From Oscillospiraceae bacterium (lineage in GTDB: Bacteria; Bacillota; Clostridia; Oscillospirales; Oscillospiraceae), in contig JAHHRW010000020.1 of the NCBI GenBank assembly GCA_020025575.1, forward strand, positions 1-22,435: a stretch of 22,435 bases of DNA. Reading direction: 5' to 3'. Below the pieces are notes generated by a model that saw nothing but the letters and a program-made list of their open reading frames with translations, did no database searches and was not told where the DNA came from. Both the position numbers and the translations under genes were made by a program. Within the stretch, counting starts at the first letter, position 1, and each line of letters begins with the position of its first letter. Positions 1-5,984 of the stretch are shown piece after piece.

Positions 1-557
1 CCGGAGATGGGCTGACCGTTGTTGCCGTTCAGACCGAAGAACCAAAGGATGATGCCATAGGTAATGAGCTGTGTGGACAGGGTAACGATGAAGGGGTGCA
101 GGCTGAATTTTGCCACGAAGAAGCCGTTGACCAGACCAATCAGAGCACCGATGGCGATGACCACCAGCATGGAGACCAGAATCCAACCGGGGGTAATTGC
201 AGGCAGGTTGCTGAACATCTTATTTGCAAAGTCAGACTTCTGCAGCAGTACCGCAGAAACAGCGGCGGTCAGGCCTGCCACACGTCCGGCAGAAAGGTCG
301 GTACCGGTCAGAACGATACAACCGCCGATACCCAAGGCCAGAGGCAGGTAAGCAGCAACCTGGGTAATCAGGTTTGCAAAGGAACCCCAGGTCAGGAAGT
401 TGTTCTCCTTGACAGCGGTGTAGATGATGAAGATCAGCATCAGAATGTATAGCGCATTATTTAGGATGGTGTCTACAATATAACGCTTTTTATCCTTGCC
501 GTCCTTTTGCTTAAATTCTTCTGCAGTGGCATGAAGCCTTGTTACAGGATTTGTCAT
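1..557 (-). CDS. mglC: Galactose/methyl-galactoside ABC transporter permease MglC, partial (N-terminal 185 residues)
   Basis: Inner-membrane permease of the sugar importer served by the MglA and MglB genes just upstream. The open frame starts at the ATG at 557 and runs off the left edge without a stop. The translation begins MTNPVTRLHATAEEF and shows a charged cytoplasmic N-terminus (about residues 1-30) followed by hydrophobic spans at about 34-50, 63-83, 90-106 and 128-150. The stretches TGTDLSAGRVAG and FSLHPFIVTLSTQLITYGI are typical of the BPD_transp_2 sugar permease family (MglC, RbsC, XylH). A GGGGG-rich ribosome binding site lies in the 14-nt gap after mglA, so it is the third gene of the operon. 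The sequence alone does not separate galactose from other sugars; the specificity call leans on the binding protein. Confidence 0.93.
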   Translation of the reverse strand, partial: MTNPVTRLHATAEEFKQKDGKDKKRYIVDTILNNALYILMLIFIIYTAVKENNFLTWGSFANLITQVAAYLPLALGIGGCIVLTGTDLSAGRVAGLTAAVSAVLLQKSDFANKMFSNLPAITPGWILVSMLVVIAIGALIGLVNGFFVAKFSLHPFIVTLSTQLITYGIILWFFGLNGNNGQPIS

Positions 558-571
558 GGTTTGTTTCCCCC

Positions 572-2071
572 TTATACATACTTAGCAGCCAAGGTCATAA
601 TTTCTTCCTGTGAGGTATGAGCTGCGTCTACTTCACCGGCAACACGACCGCCGGACATGACCAAAATGCGGTCGCATACGCCCAGCAGCTCCGGCATTTC
701 GGAAGAAACCATCAGAACCGTCTTGCCGTTGTTTGCCAGATCCAGAATCAGCTGATAGATTTCGTATTTTGCACCAACGTCGATACCGCGGGTCGGCTCG
801 TCCAGCAGCAGAACATTGGGATTGGTCAGCAGCCAGCGGCCGATGATGACCTTCTGCTGGTTGCCGCCGGAAAGGCTGCGGATCTTTGTCTCCTGAGAGG
901 GCGTTTTGGTGTGCATAGCGTCAATATATTGCTGGGTATCTTTCCGCATGGATTTTTCGCTTAGGCAGAAACCGAGACGCTTGTGCTTCTTCAGACTGGA
1001 GATCACCGTATTCTCACGAATGTTCAGCACACCGAAGATACCGGTGGCCCGGCGCTCTTCTGTCAGCAGGGCAAAGCCGTTTTTAATGGATTCTCCGGCA
1101 CTGCGGTTCTTGCATACCTTGCCGTCCAGCGTGATGGTGCCGGATTTTCGGCTGCGGATGCCAAAGATGCTTTCCAGGGTTTCGGTTCGGCCGGAGCTGT
1201 CCAGACCCGCAATTCCCAGAATCTCACCCCGGCGTGCATCAAAGGATACATCCTGCAGGTGGTTGTATATACCGGTCATGCCCTCGACCTTTAGATAAAC
1301 ATCACCGGGTATATTGGTTTTCGGGGGGAACTGATTGGTCAGCTCACGGCCGACCATCAGGCGGATGATATCGTTCATTTCCAGCTCTGCGGCAGGTTTG
1401 GTAGCGATCCACTGGCCATCACGCATGACGGTGATCTCGTCGGAAATTCGCTTGATTTCTGCCATCTTGTGGGAAATATAGATAATCGCCACACCCCGTG
1501 CCCGGAGCATATTGATGATCCGGAACAGGTGTTCTACTTCTTCTTCCGTAAGAGAAGAGGTGGGCTCGTCGAATACGATGACCTTGGAATGGAAGGAGAC
1601 GGCCTTGGCAATCTCGACCATCTGCCGCTGGGAAACAGGCATGGTGCTCATGATCCGGCGGGGATCTACGTCAATGTCCAATTCTTTGAAGACATCCAAT
1701 GTATCTTTGTACATCTTCCGCTCGTTGACGGCAATGCCGGCAATCTTGGGGTAGCGGCCCAGCCAGATGTTATCCATGACCGAGCGTTTCAGCGCCTGGT
1801 TCAGTTCCTGGTGCACCATAGCGACACCGTTTTCCAGAGCCTCTTTACTGTTTTTGAAGTTGACTTCCTTGCCTTCCAGAAAAATCTGTCCACTGTCTTT
1901 GTTGTAAATGCCGAACAGGCATTTCATCAGAGTGGATTTACCGGCGCCGTTTTCACCCATCAGTGCGTGAACGGTACCTCGTTTGATTTCCAGAGAAACA
2001 TGGTCCAGTGCTTTGACACCGGGGAAAGTCTTTGTAATGTCTACCATTTTTAGTAAGACATCATGTTCCAT
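572..2071 (-). CDS. mglA: Galactose/methyl-galactoside import ATP-binding protein MglA
   Basis: Cytoplasmic ATPase that powers the Mgl sugar importer. It is 499 aa, the usual length for the two-domain sugar ATPases (MglA, RbsA, XylG). The first ABC domain has Walker A GENGAGKST at 39-47 and Walker B FDEPTSS at 167-173. The second has a degenerate P-loop, GLDSSGRTE at 289-297, which lacks the lysine; this is normal for the family. It also has an intact signature LSGGNQQK (400-407) and Walker B LLLDEPT (421-427). A GGGGAGG ribosome binding site precedes the ATG. It sits 200 nt downstream of mglB and 14 nt upstream of mglC. The hairpins in the mglB-mglA gap probably lower its expression relative to the binding protein. 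Family-level call is certain; the substrate is inferred from MglB. Confidence 0.96.
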   Translation of the reverse strand: MEHDVLLKMVDITKTFPGVKALDHVSLEIKRGTVHALMGENGAGKSTLMKCLFGIYNKDSGQIFLEGKEVNFKNSKEALENGVAMVHQELNQALKRSVMDNIWLGRYPKIAGIAVNERKMYKDTLDVFKELDIDVDPRRIMSTMPVSQRQMVEIAKAVSFHSKVIVFDEPTSSLTEEEVEHLFRIINMLRARGVAIIYISHKMAEIKRISDEITVMRDGQWIATKPAAELEMNDIIRLMVGRELTNQFPPKTNIPGDVYLKVEGMTGIYNHLQDVSFDARRGEILGIAGLDSSGRTETLESIFGIRSRKSGTITLDGKVCKNRSAGESIKNGFALLTEERRATGIFGVLNIRENTVISSLKKHKRLGFCLSEKSMRKDTQQYIDAMHTKTPSQETKIRSLSGGNQQKVIIGRWLLTNPNVLLLDEPTRGIDVGAKYEIYQLILDLANNGKTVLMVSSEMPELLGVCDRILVMSGGRVAGEVDAAHTSQEEIMTLAAKYV

Positions 2072-2130
2072 TGTGTGTTCCTCCCCTTGCAGAGTTTCGT
2101 TTCGTATCTAAGCTCTATGCCGACAGGAAA

Positions 2131-2180
2131 CGGCGAAAAACTTCCCAGATCCGATTGGGACTATGGAAGGTCTTTCGCCG
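2131..2180 (-). other. Second imperfect hairpin in the mglB-mglA gap
   Basis: CGGCGAAA (2131-2138) can pair with TTTCGCCG (2173-2180), and CTTCC (2141-2145) with GGAAG (2165-2169), separated by a small internal loop. An alternative inner pairing, TCCCA/TGGGA (2143-2147 with 2156-2160), competes with it. It has no U-run, so it looks more like an mRNA-stabilising or processing structure than a terminator. No protein-coding signal is seen in the 200-nt gap. Confidence 0.4.
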
Positions 2181-2213
2181 TCTTCCGGCAACATGGATGT
2201 CAGTATGAAGAAA

Positions 2214-2241
2214 GGCAGCTGCCGCCGAAACGACAGCTGCC
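2214..2241 (-). terminator. Intercistronic hairpin after mglB, probable leaky terminator or RNA-end stabiliser
   Basis: On the minus strand GGCAGCTG pairs with CAGCTGCC; a G-U and two further pairs extend it to about 11 bp around a TTTCGG loop. The following bases are TTTCTTC, a weak U-tract. It lies 30 nt after the mglB stop. Such hairpins between a binding-protein gene and its transporter genes usually let the binding protein be made in excess by partial termination or by protecting the 3' end. Confidence 0.55.
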
Positions 2242-2271
2242 AAAATCTCATTTCTCTTCGTCTAGCAGTGC

Positions 2272-3429
2272 TTATTCACCAGTGTAGGGAGCGTAAGCGA
2301 TGTACAGCTTTGCAGCGCAGTCAGATGCAATGCTGAAACGGTCGTCAGACAGAGTTGCCAGAGCCTCGGGAGCGGTCTTGCCACCGGAGATAGCGGAAAC
2401 GGTCTGAGCGATAGCAGCAGCCATTCCTTCTGCGTCCTGCTTAACAGTACCGGTCATAGCGCCTTCAGCAATCAGAGCCTTGGCATTGTCGGTAGCGTCA
2501 ACGCCGAAGACAGGAACGGTGTGAGCGCCTTCCTTGTTGTAGCCCTTCTCCTGCAGAGAAGCGACAACGCCTTCAGCCATGCCGTCATTGTTGCAGATAA
2601 CCAGCTCGATCATGTTGCCAGCAGCTTCGTTGTAGGTAACGAAGTTGGTGTCCATGTATTCCTTAGCAGCGGTAGCGGACCATGCGCCACCCTGGTCAAC
2701 CTGATACTTGTCAGTGTTCTTAGCGTCGAAGTACTCCAGAGCGGGCTTGCCGTCCTCGGTCAGGACCTTGTCAGCATCCTCAACACCGTACTGGGTACGG
2801 TAGATAGCCTCGATGTTGGCCTCGTCGCCCTTCATCATGGCGTAGGAAATCTTACCGTCCTTGTTCAGGTCAACTTTGTCGAAGTTTTCCTTCACATACT
2901 CACCAACCATTTTACCCTGCATATGACCAGCCTCAGGAGCATCGGTGCCGATGAAGGCTGCGTTCTTAGCTTCGGTCAGAACGGGAACATCAGCACCGTC
3001 GGTGCCGATTGCACGGTTGAAGAAGATAACAGGGATGTCGCCTGCTGCATCCAGAATGTCCTTTGCAGTGTCAGGGGCACCGGAAGTAACCACGTTGACA
3101 ACCAGCAGGTTGGAACCGCCAGCAATAGCGGTGCGGATCTGGTCCAGCTGCTTAGCCTGATCGTTGGCAGCAAACTGATCGTCATGGGTAACACCCAGAG
3201 CGTCCAGCTCCTTGTTCAGAGCGTTACGCACAGAGCTCAGATAAACGTCGCTTTCCTCGTACCAGAAGGTGGAAACCTTCAGGTCGCTGGCGGGCTTGCT
3301 GCCGCCATCGGTCTGGGTACCGGTAGCATCGGCATTCGCCGGAGCGGTGGTTTCGTTGGTGTTGCCGCCGCAGGCAACCAGGCCCAAAACCATAACCAGA
3401 GCCAGAGCAATTGCAATCAACTTTTTCAT
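2272..3429 (-). CDS. mglB: Galactose/glucose-binding lipoprotein MglB
   Basis: Extracellular substrate-binding protein that captures galactose/glucose and delivers it to MglAC. It is 385 aa. A lipoprotein signal peptide has KK at 2-3, a hydrophobic core and lipobox LVAC with the lipidated cysteine at 20, followed by a Thr/Ala/Asn-rich linker to about residue 48. The mature part is a type 1 periplasmic-binding fold (Peripla_BP_4). The loop DLNKDGKIS at 187-195 matches the EF-hand-like calcium site known in enteric MglB (DLNKDGQIQ), which supports MglB rather than a ribose or xylose binder. The ribosome binding site AAGGAGG lies 7 nt before the ATG. It is the first gene of the mgl operon, with its own promoter and a palindromic leader upstream. 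High expression is expected. Confidence 0.95.
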   Translation of the reverse strand: MKKLIAIALALVMVLGLVACGGNTNETTAPANADATGTQTDGGSKPASDLKVSTFWYEESDVYLSSVRNALNKELDALGVTHDDQFAANDQAKQLDQIRTAIAGGSNLLVVNVVTSGAPDTAKDILDAAGDIPVIFFNRAIGTDGADVPVLTEAKNAAFIGTDAPEAGHMQGKMVGEYVKENFDKVDLNKDGKISYAMMKGDEANIEAIYRTQYGVEDADKVLTEDGKPALEYFDAKNTDKYQVDQGGAWSATAAKEYMDTNFVTYNEAAGNMIELVICNNDGMAEGVVASLQEKGYNKEGAHTVPVFGVDATDNAKALIAEGAMTGTVKQDAEGMAAAIAQTVSAISGGKTAPEALATLSDDRFSIASDCAAKLYIAYAPYTGE

Positions 3430-3452
3430 GATTTGTTTTCCTCCTTGTATTG

Positions 3453-3468
3453 TGAGACATCTGTCTCA
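3453..3468. promoter_or_regulatory. Perfect 16-bp palindrome in the mglB leader, candidate operator
   Basis: TGAGACA-TC-TGTCTCA is a perfect inverted repeat with 7-bp arms. It sits between the predicted mglB promoter and its ribosome binding site, close to the expected transcription start. A dimeric repressor bound here would block the start or early elongation. The 2-nt loop makes a stable RNA hairpin less likely. The cognate regulator is not identifiable from the window. Confidence 0.45.
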
Positions 3469-3478
3469 AGGTGAAAAT

Positions 3479-3507
3479 ATGGTATCATTATGACATAATT
3501 TTGTAAA
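3479..3507 (-). promoter_or_regulatory. Probable SigA promoter of the mglBAC operon
   Basis: On the minus strand TTTACA (3502-3507) and TACCAT (3479-3484) are separated by 17 nt, ending about 50 nt before the mglB start. An alternative pairing, TTGAAA with CATAAT, has a 19-nt spacer and is less favourable. The -10 is a modest match, so confidence is moderate. Confidence 0.45.
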
Positions 3508-3599
3508 GTATTTTCAAGCATTTTTGTGAACAGTGCCAATTCGGTACAACTTGATTTGTACAATTTCACTTTGCGTTTTGGAGATCATTCGCGGTTATA

Positions 3600-3612
3600 T
3601 CGTTTCAAACGA
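3600..3612. promoter_or_regulatory. Perfect 13-bp palindrome TCGTTTCAAACGA, candidate regulator site
   Basis: TCGTTT-C-AAACGA is a perfect inverted repeat about 95 nt upstream of the predicted mglB -35 box. It does not fit the CcpA cre consensus when aligned by hand. It could be an upstream activator or looping site for mgl, but no protein can be assigned. Confidence 0.35.
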
Positions 3613-3870
3613 CTTTTTTCTACAAAGGCAAAATAGAACCAGCCATTTTACATGGTAAGGGATGTGGTGCAAGTCAGAGTTTGATGATGGCTGATCTACG
3701 CCATCAAAATCATGAACGTCTCTCGATATCACAGATTTAGAGCATAGTACATATATTTAACAGGCGTATCTGCACGAAATTTTGCAGTTTTTTTATGGCA
3801 CAAATGCTATCATGGTATTTGAACAGCGGAATCTTACGGTCGGTAAAAAATGATTGCAAAAATATTTTGT
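3613..3870. other. Non-coding region with one small hairpin between mglB and the padR operon
   Basis: No convincing gene is seen here. A hairpin can form at 3680-3708 in two registers: TTTGATG/CATCAAA, or the inner GATGGC/GCCATC with an 8-nt loop. CAGCCAT (3640-3646) is also complementary to ATGGCTG (3687-3693), so the segment may switch between folds. The right part (3720-3870) is AT-rich with nothing recognisable. Confidence 0.4.
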
Positions 3871-3874
3871 GAAG

Positions 3875-3893
3875 TACCTTGACAGGTGAGGTA
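3875..3893. promoter_or_regulatory. Candidate PadR operator over the padR promoter
   Basis: TACCT-N9-AGGTA is an inverted repeat covering the -35 box and the start of the spacer. A nested ACCT-N4-AGGT repeat (3876-3887) shares the left arm. PadR repressors commonly bind short inverted repeats in their own promoters, so autorepression is the simple reading. The site is seen directly; the link to this PadR protein is inferred. Confidence 0.45.
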
Positions 3894-3907
3894 TCTTGTG
3901 TTAGTAT
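3879..3907 (+). promoter_or_regulatory. SigA promoter of the padR-HAAS-DUF4097 operon
   Basis: A perfect TTGACA (3879-3884) is followed by a 17-nt spacer and TAGTAT (3902-3907). The ATG lies 26 nt after the -10, so the leader is very short, with AAGGAGG at 3917-3923. Confidence 0.82.
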
Positions 3908-3933
3908 GTAGACCGTAAGGAGGGGAAACCAAT

Positions 3934-4266
3934 ATGTCAATTGCAGGTGATCTGATACGCGGACATACCGATGCGATCATTCTTGCTCGATTGCTGCGGT
4001 CAGATAGTTATGGCTATGAGATTAACAAAATAGTATCCACACTATCCTGCGGACGCTTTGAACTAAAGGAGGCCACCCTTTATACCGCATTCAAGCGGCT
4101 GGAGGAGGCTGGCTACATTACATCCTATTGGGGCGGCAGCGGCGCCGGAGCGAGAAGACGCTACTACACCATTACACCCACTGGACGCGAAGCCTCCGGT
4201 CGACTGACGGAGGAATGGGAAGAAACAAAGGATATTATGGATAAATTATTGGAAACGAGGGAATGA
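3934..4266 (+). CDS. PadR-family transcriptional regulator
   Basis: A 110-aa winged-helix DNA-binding protein, the standard size of the small PadR (PF03551, subfamily s2-like) repressors. The N-terminal helix and winged helix span about residues 5-85: ILARLLRSDSYGYEINKIV, then the recognition region ATLYTAFKRLEEAGYI, then the wing GAGARRRYYTITPTGREA, all characteristic of PadR. A short C-terminal helix (about 88-108) would give the dimer. No extra ligand domain is present, so the signal may come from the membrane proteins encoded next to it. It is first in a three-gene operon; only 1 nt separates its stop from the next ATG. A TACCT-N9-AGGTA repeat over its own -35 box suggests it represses the whole operon. 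The specific ligand is unknown. Confidence 0.93.
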   Translation: MSIAGDLIRGHTDAIILARLLRSDSYGYEINKIVSTLSCGRFELKEATLYTAFKRLEEAGYITSYWGGSGAGARRRYYTITPTGREASGRLTEEWEETKDIMDKLLETRE

Positions 4267-4267
4267 T

Positions 4268-4897
4268 ATGAGAAACAAACTGATTTCATATATTGATCTG
4301 CTGTTTGCCGGGAATCCCGACACAGAGGACATCAAGCAGGAAATTTTGCAGAACACCCTGGATCGCTATGATGATCTGATTGCACAGGGCAAAACGCCGG
4401 AGGAGGCATACAGCCAGACAATCTCCGGTATCGGCGATATCAGCGAGATCATCGGCCGCACAGCTTCGCAGAGCACAACAGATGACCGGGCTGATGCGGG
4501 GGCATCTGCTAGAGCACAGAAGAAAAAGACCATCAGTAAGGTGCTTGTTGCCGTTGCAGTTGCGCTGTATATTCTGTGCGCTGTTCCGGTGGTCGTTCTT
4601 CACAATGAGGTGGGCGTGTGCCTGCTGCTTGCAATGGTGGCAATTGCAACCGCTCTGATCATCATTGCCGGTACCCAGAGAAGACAGTTGTACGGACAGT
4701 TGTACGGAATTCATCTGACACCCAAGCAGAAGCTGCGCCATAGCATTCATTCTGCGGTGGGTACAGTGGGCTTGGTGATTTATTTTATCATCAGTTTCAT
4801 GACAGGCGCATGGTATATCACCTGGCTGGTTTTCCCCATTGTGGGCGCAATCAATGGCCTTGTCAGTGCCTGCATGGATCTAAAGGAGGCAGAGTAA
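4268..4897 (+). CDS. HAAS/DUF1700-domain membrane protein, PadR partner
   Basis: A 209-aa integral membrane protein of unknown function. Residues 1-65 form a cytoplasmic helical domain (LISYIDLLFAGNPD, then TPEEAYSQTISGIGDISEII) that matches the DUF1700/HAAS family, which is repeatedly found beside PadR genes. A charged linker (66-89) leads to four hydrophobic spans at about 91-112, 114-135, 160-180 and 182-204. The start follows the padR stop by 1 nt, indicating translational coupling. The HAAS-type domain is the likely contact with PadR, so this may be a membrane sensor that titrates or releases the repressor; that is inference. A 12-bp tandem duplication at 4683-4706 repeats the residues QLYG between membrane spans 2 and 3. 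Confidence 0.85.
   Translation: MRNKLISYIDLLFAGNPDTEDIKQEILQNTLDRYDDLIAQGKTPEEAYSQTISGIGDISEIIGRTASQSTTDDRADAGASARAQKKKTISKVLVAVAVALYILCAVPVVVLHNEVGVCLLLAMVAIATALIIIAGTQRRQLYGQLYGIHLTPKQKLRHSIHSAVGTVGLVIYFIISFMTGAWYITWLVFPIVGAINGLVSACMDLKEAE
4683..4706 (+). repeat. Tandem 12-bp duplication inside the HAAS/DUF1700 gene
   Basis: GACAGTTGTACG occurs twice in direct succession and stays in frame, giving QLYGQLYG at about residues 140-147. It looks like a recent slippage or duplication event in a loop between membrane segments. Confidence 0.85.
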
Positions 4898-4898
4898 T

Positions 4899-5804
4899 AT
4901 GAAACAAAATGCAATTATTCGAATTGTAATCTTTAGTGTGGTTGCGGTTTTGCTGATTGGATTGCTGATTACAGGCATCCTGTTCGCCCGGATTCCGTTC
5001 TTGTTTTTTGGACACCGGGCAGAAACCCATACAGACAGCTATGTCCAGAGTGTGGATGGAAATGACGGTGGTGATCGGATTATAGGCGGAACGGTTGCCA
5101 ATGCAGGTTCGGTGGCTGCCGATCAGGTGTCGGATCTGGAGATTCAGTGGGTTGGTGGCTCTGTTACCATCGTGCCCGGTGACACAGAGAAGATCGAATT
5201 TTCTGAAACCGGCAATGACAGAAAACCCATGGTGTGGAAGCAGGCCGGCAACAAACTTTTGATTCAGTTTAGTGAGCATCCCCACCGTGTGTACTTTGGG
5301 TACCCGTTCAATGACTACAGCAAAGATCTGGTTATCACGGTTCCCAAGGATTGGGCTGCTCGCGAGTTGAAGATCGATTCCGTTTCTGCTGATGTGAATG
5401 TCTCTGATTTGACCATTACAGAGGTGGATATGAACAGTGTTTCCGGTGCTGCTGATTTTGAAAACTGTGTGGTAGCGGATTATACTGGTGAGAGTGTATC
5501 CGGCGACGTGAAATTCTCCGGCAGCCTTGGCAAACTGGACTGCAATACCGTGTCTGGTGATTGCACGATTGTGACCAATCAGGTGCCCAGCGAGGTTTCC
5601 ATGGAATGCGTTTCCGGTGATGTTGATTTGACTATGCCGGAGAATTCAGGTTTCACGGTTACCCTGGACAGCGCTACCGGAGATCTCAATTCCGACTTCC
5701 CTGTGACCAAACAGGGGCGCAGCTACAGCTACGGCGATGGCAGCTGTAAAATTGATGTGGCCGGTGTGTCTGGAAATATCAGCATTCGCAAACTGGCACA
5801 GTAA
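4899..5804 (+). CDS. DUF4097-family membrane-anchored beta-repeat protein
   Basis: A 301-aa protein of unknown function. One hydrophobic span (about residues 7-30) without a clear cleavage site anchors it, leaving residues 40-301 probably outside the cell. The outer part is a DUF4097-type beta-solenoid: from residue 160 the motif (S/T)VSG(D/N) recurs about every 18-22 residues (SVSADVNV at 161, SVSGAADF at 180, SVSGDVKF at 199, TVSGDCTI at 217, CVSGDVDL at 237, SATGDLNS at 258, GVSGNISI at 289). Ribosome binding site AAAGGAGG lies inside the end of the upstream gene and the ATG follows that stop by 1 nt. Operon position suggests it is the envelope-facing part of the PadR/HAAS unit. A scaffold or ligand-sensing role is plausible but unproven. 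Confidence 0.87.
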   Translation: MKQNAIIRIVIFSVVAVLLIGLLITGILFARIPFLFFGHRAETHTDSYVQSVDGNDGGDRIIGGTVANAGSVAADQVSDLEIQWVGGSVTIVPGDTEKIEFSETGNDRKPMVWKQAGNKLLIQFSEHPHRVYFGYPFNDYSKDLVITVPKDWAARELKIDSVSADVNVSDLTITEVDMNSVSGAADFENCVVADYTGESVSGDVKFSGSLGKLDCNTVSGDCTIVTNQVPSEVSMECVSGDVDLTMPENSGFTVTLDSATGDLNSDFPVTKQGRSYSYGDGSCKIDVAGVSGNISIRKLAQ

Positions 5805-5841
5805 AAGCAATCCTGGGGATTTTCCCTGAAATCATTTGAAG

Positions 5842-5884
5842 AAAGCCACCGATTCTGGGTAGAATAGAATCGGTGGCTTTTTTT
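5842..5884 (+). terminator. Strong intrinsic terminator of the PadR/HAAS/DUF4097 operon
   Basis: AAAGCCACCGATTCT (5842-5856) pairs perfectly with AGAATCGGTGGCTTT (5866-5880) around a 9-nt loop, followed directly by T residues to give a run of seven T. It lies 37 nt after the DUF4097 stop. Confidence 0.93.
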
Positions 5885-5906
5885 GACCGCTTTCGCCTTT
5901 TTTGTA

Positions 5907-5933
5907 AATTACCTATTGACATGGTAGGTAATT
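5907..5933. promoter_or_regulatory. 27-bp palindromic operator over the isc promoter
   Basis: AATTACCTA-N9-TAGGTAATT is a perfect inverted repeat with 9-bp arms, and its spacer contains the -35 box TTGACA. The length and placement fit a dimeric Rrf2-family repressor. The obvious candidate is the IscR-like protein encoded third in the same operon, which would then sense the supply of iron-sulfur clusters and shut the operon off. The palindrome is seen directly; the protein partner is inferred. Confidence 0.78.
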
Positions 5934-5944
5934 CGTGGTATCCT
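5916..5944 (+). promoter_or_regulatory. SigA promoter of iscS-iscU-iscR
   Basis: TTGACA (5916-5921), a 17-nt spacer and TATCCT (5939-5944). Transcription should start near 5951, giving a leader of about 35 nt with ribosome binding site AAGGGGGT at 5970-5977. Confidence 0.8.
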
Positions 5945-5984
5945 CATCAAGGAAATTAACCTACTAACCAAGGGGGTAAATAAA

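Noticed and set aside
2521..3474. A 317-codon open frame antisense to mglB
   Set aside because: It mirrors the codon pattern of mglB, has no ribosome binding site and no recognisable motif.
3657..3675. GGGATGTGGTGCAAGTC resembles part of the cobalamin riboswitch core
   Set aside because: The matching CC-rich stem and the later conserved blocks are missing, and the segment is 260 nt from padR with no cobalamin gene downstream. Chance similarity is more likely; a covariance-model search would settle it.
3737..3940. A 67-codon minus-strand frame between mglB and padR
   Set aside because: It overlaps the padR promoter, has low-complexity AT-rich composition and no clear ribosome binding site.
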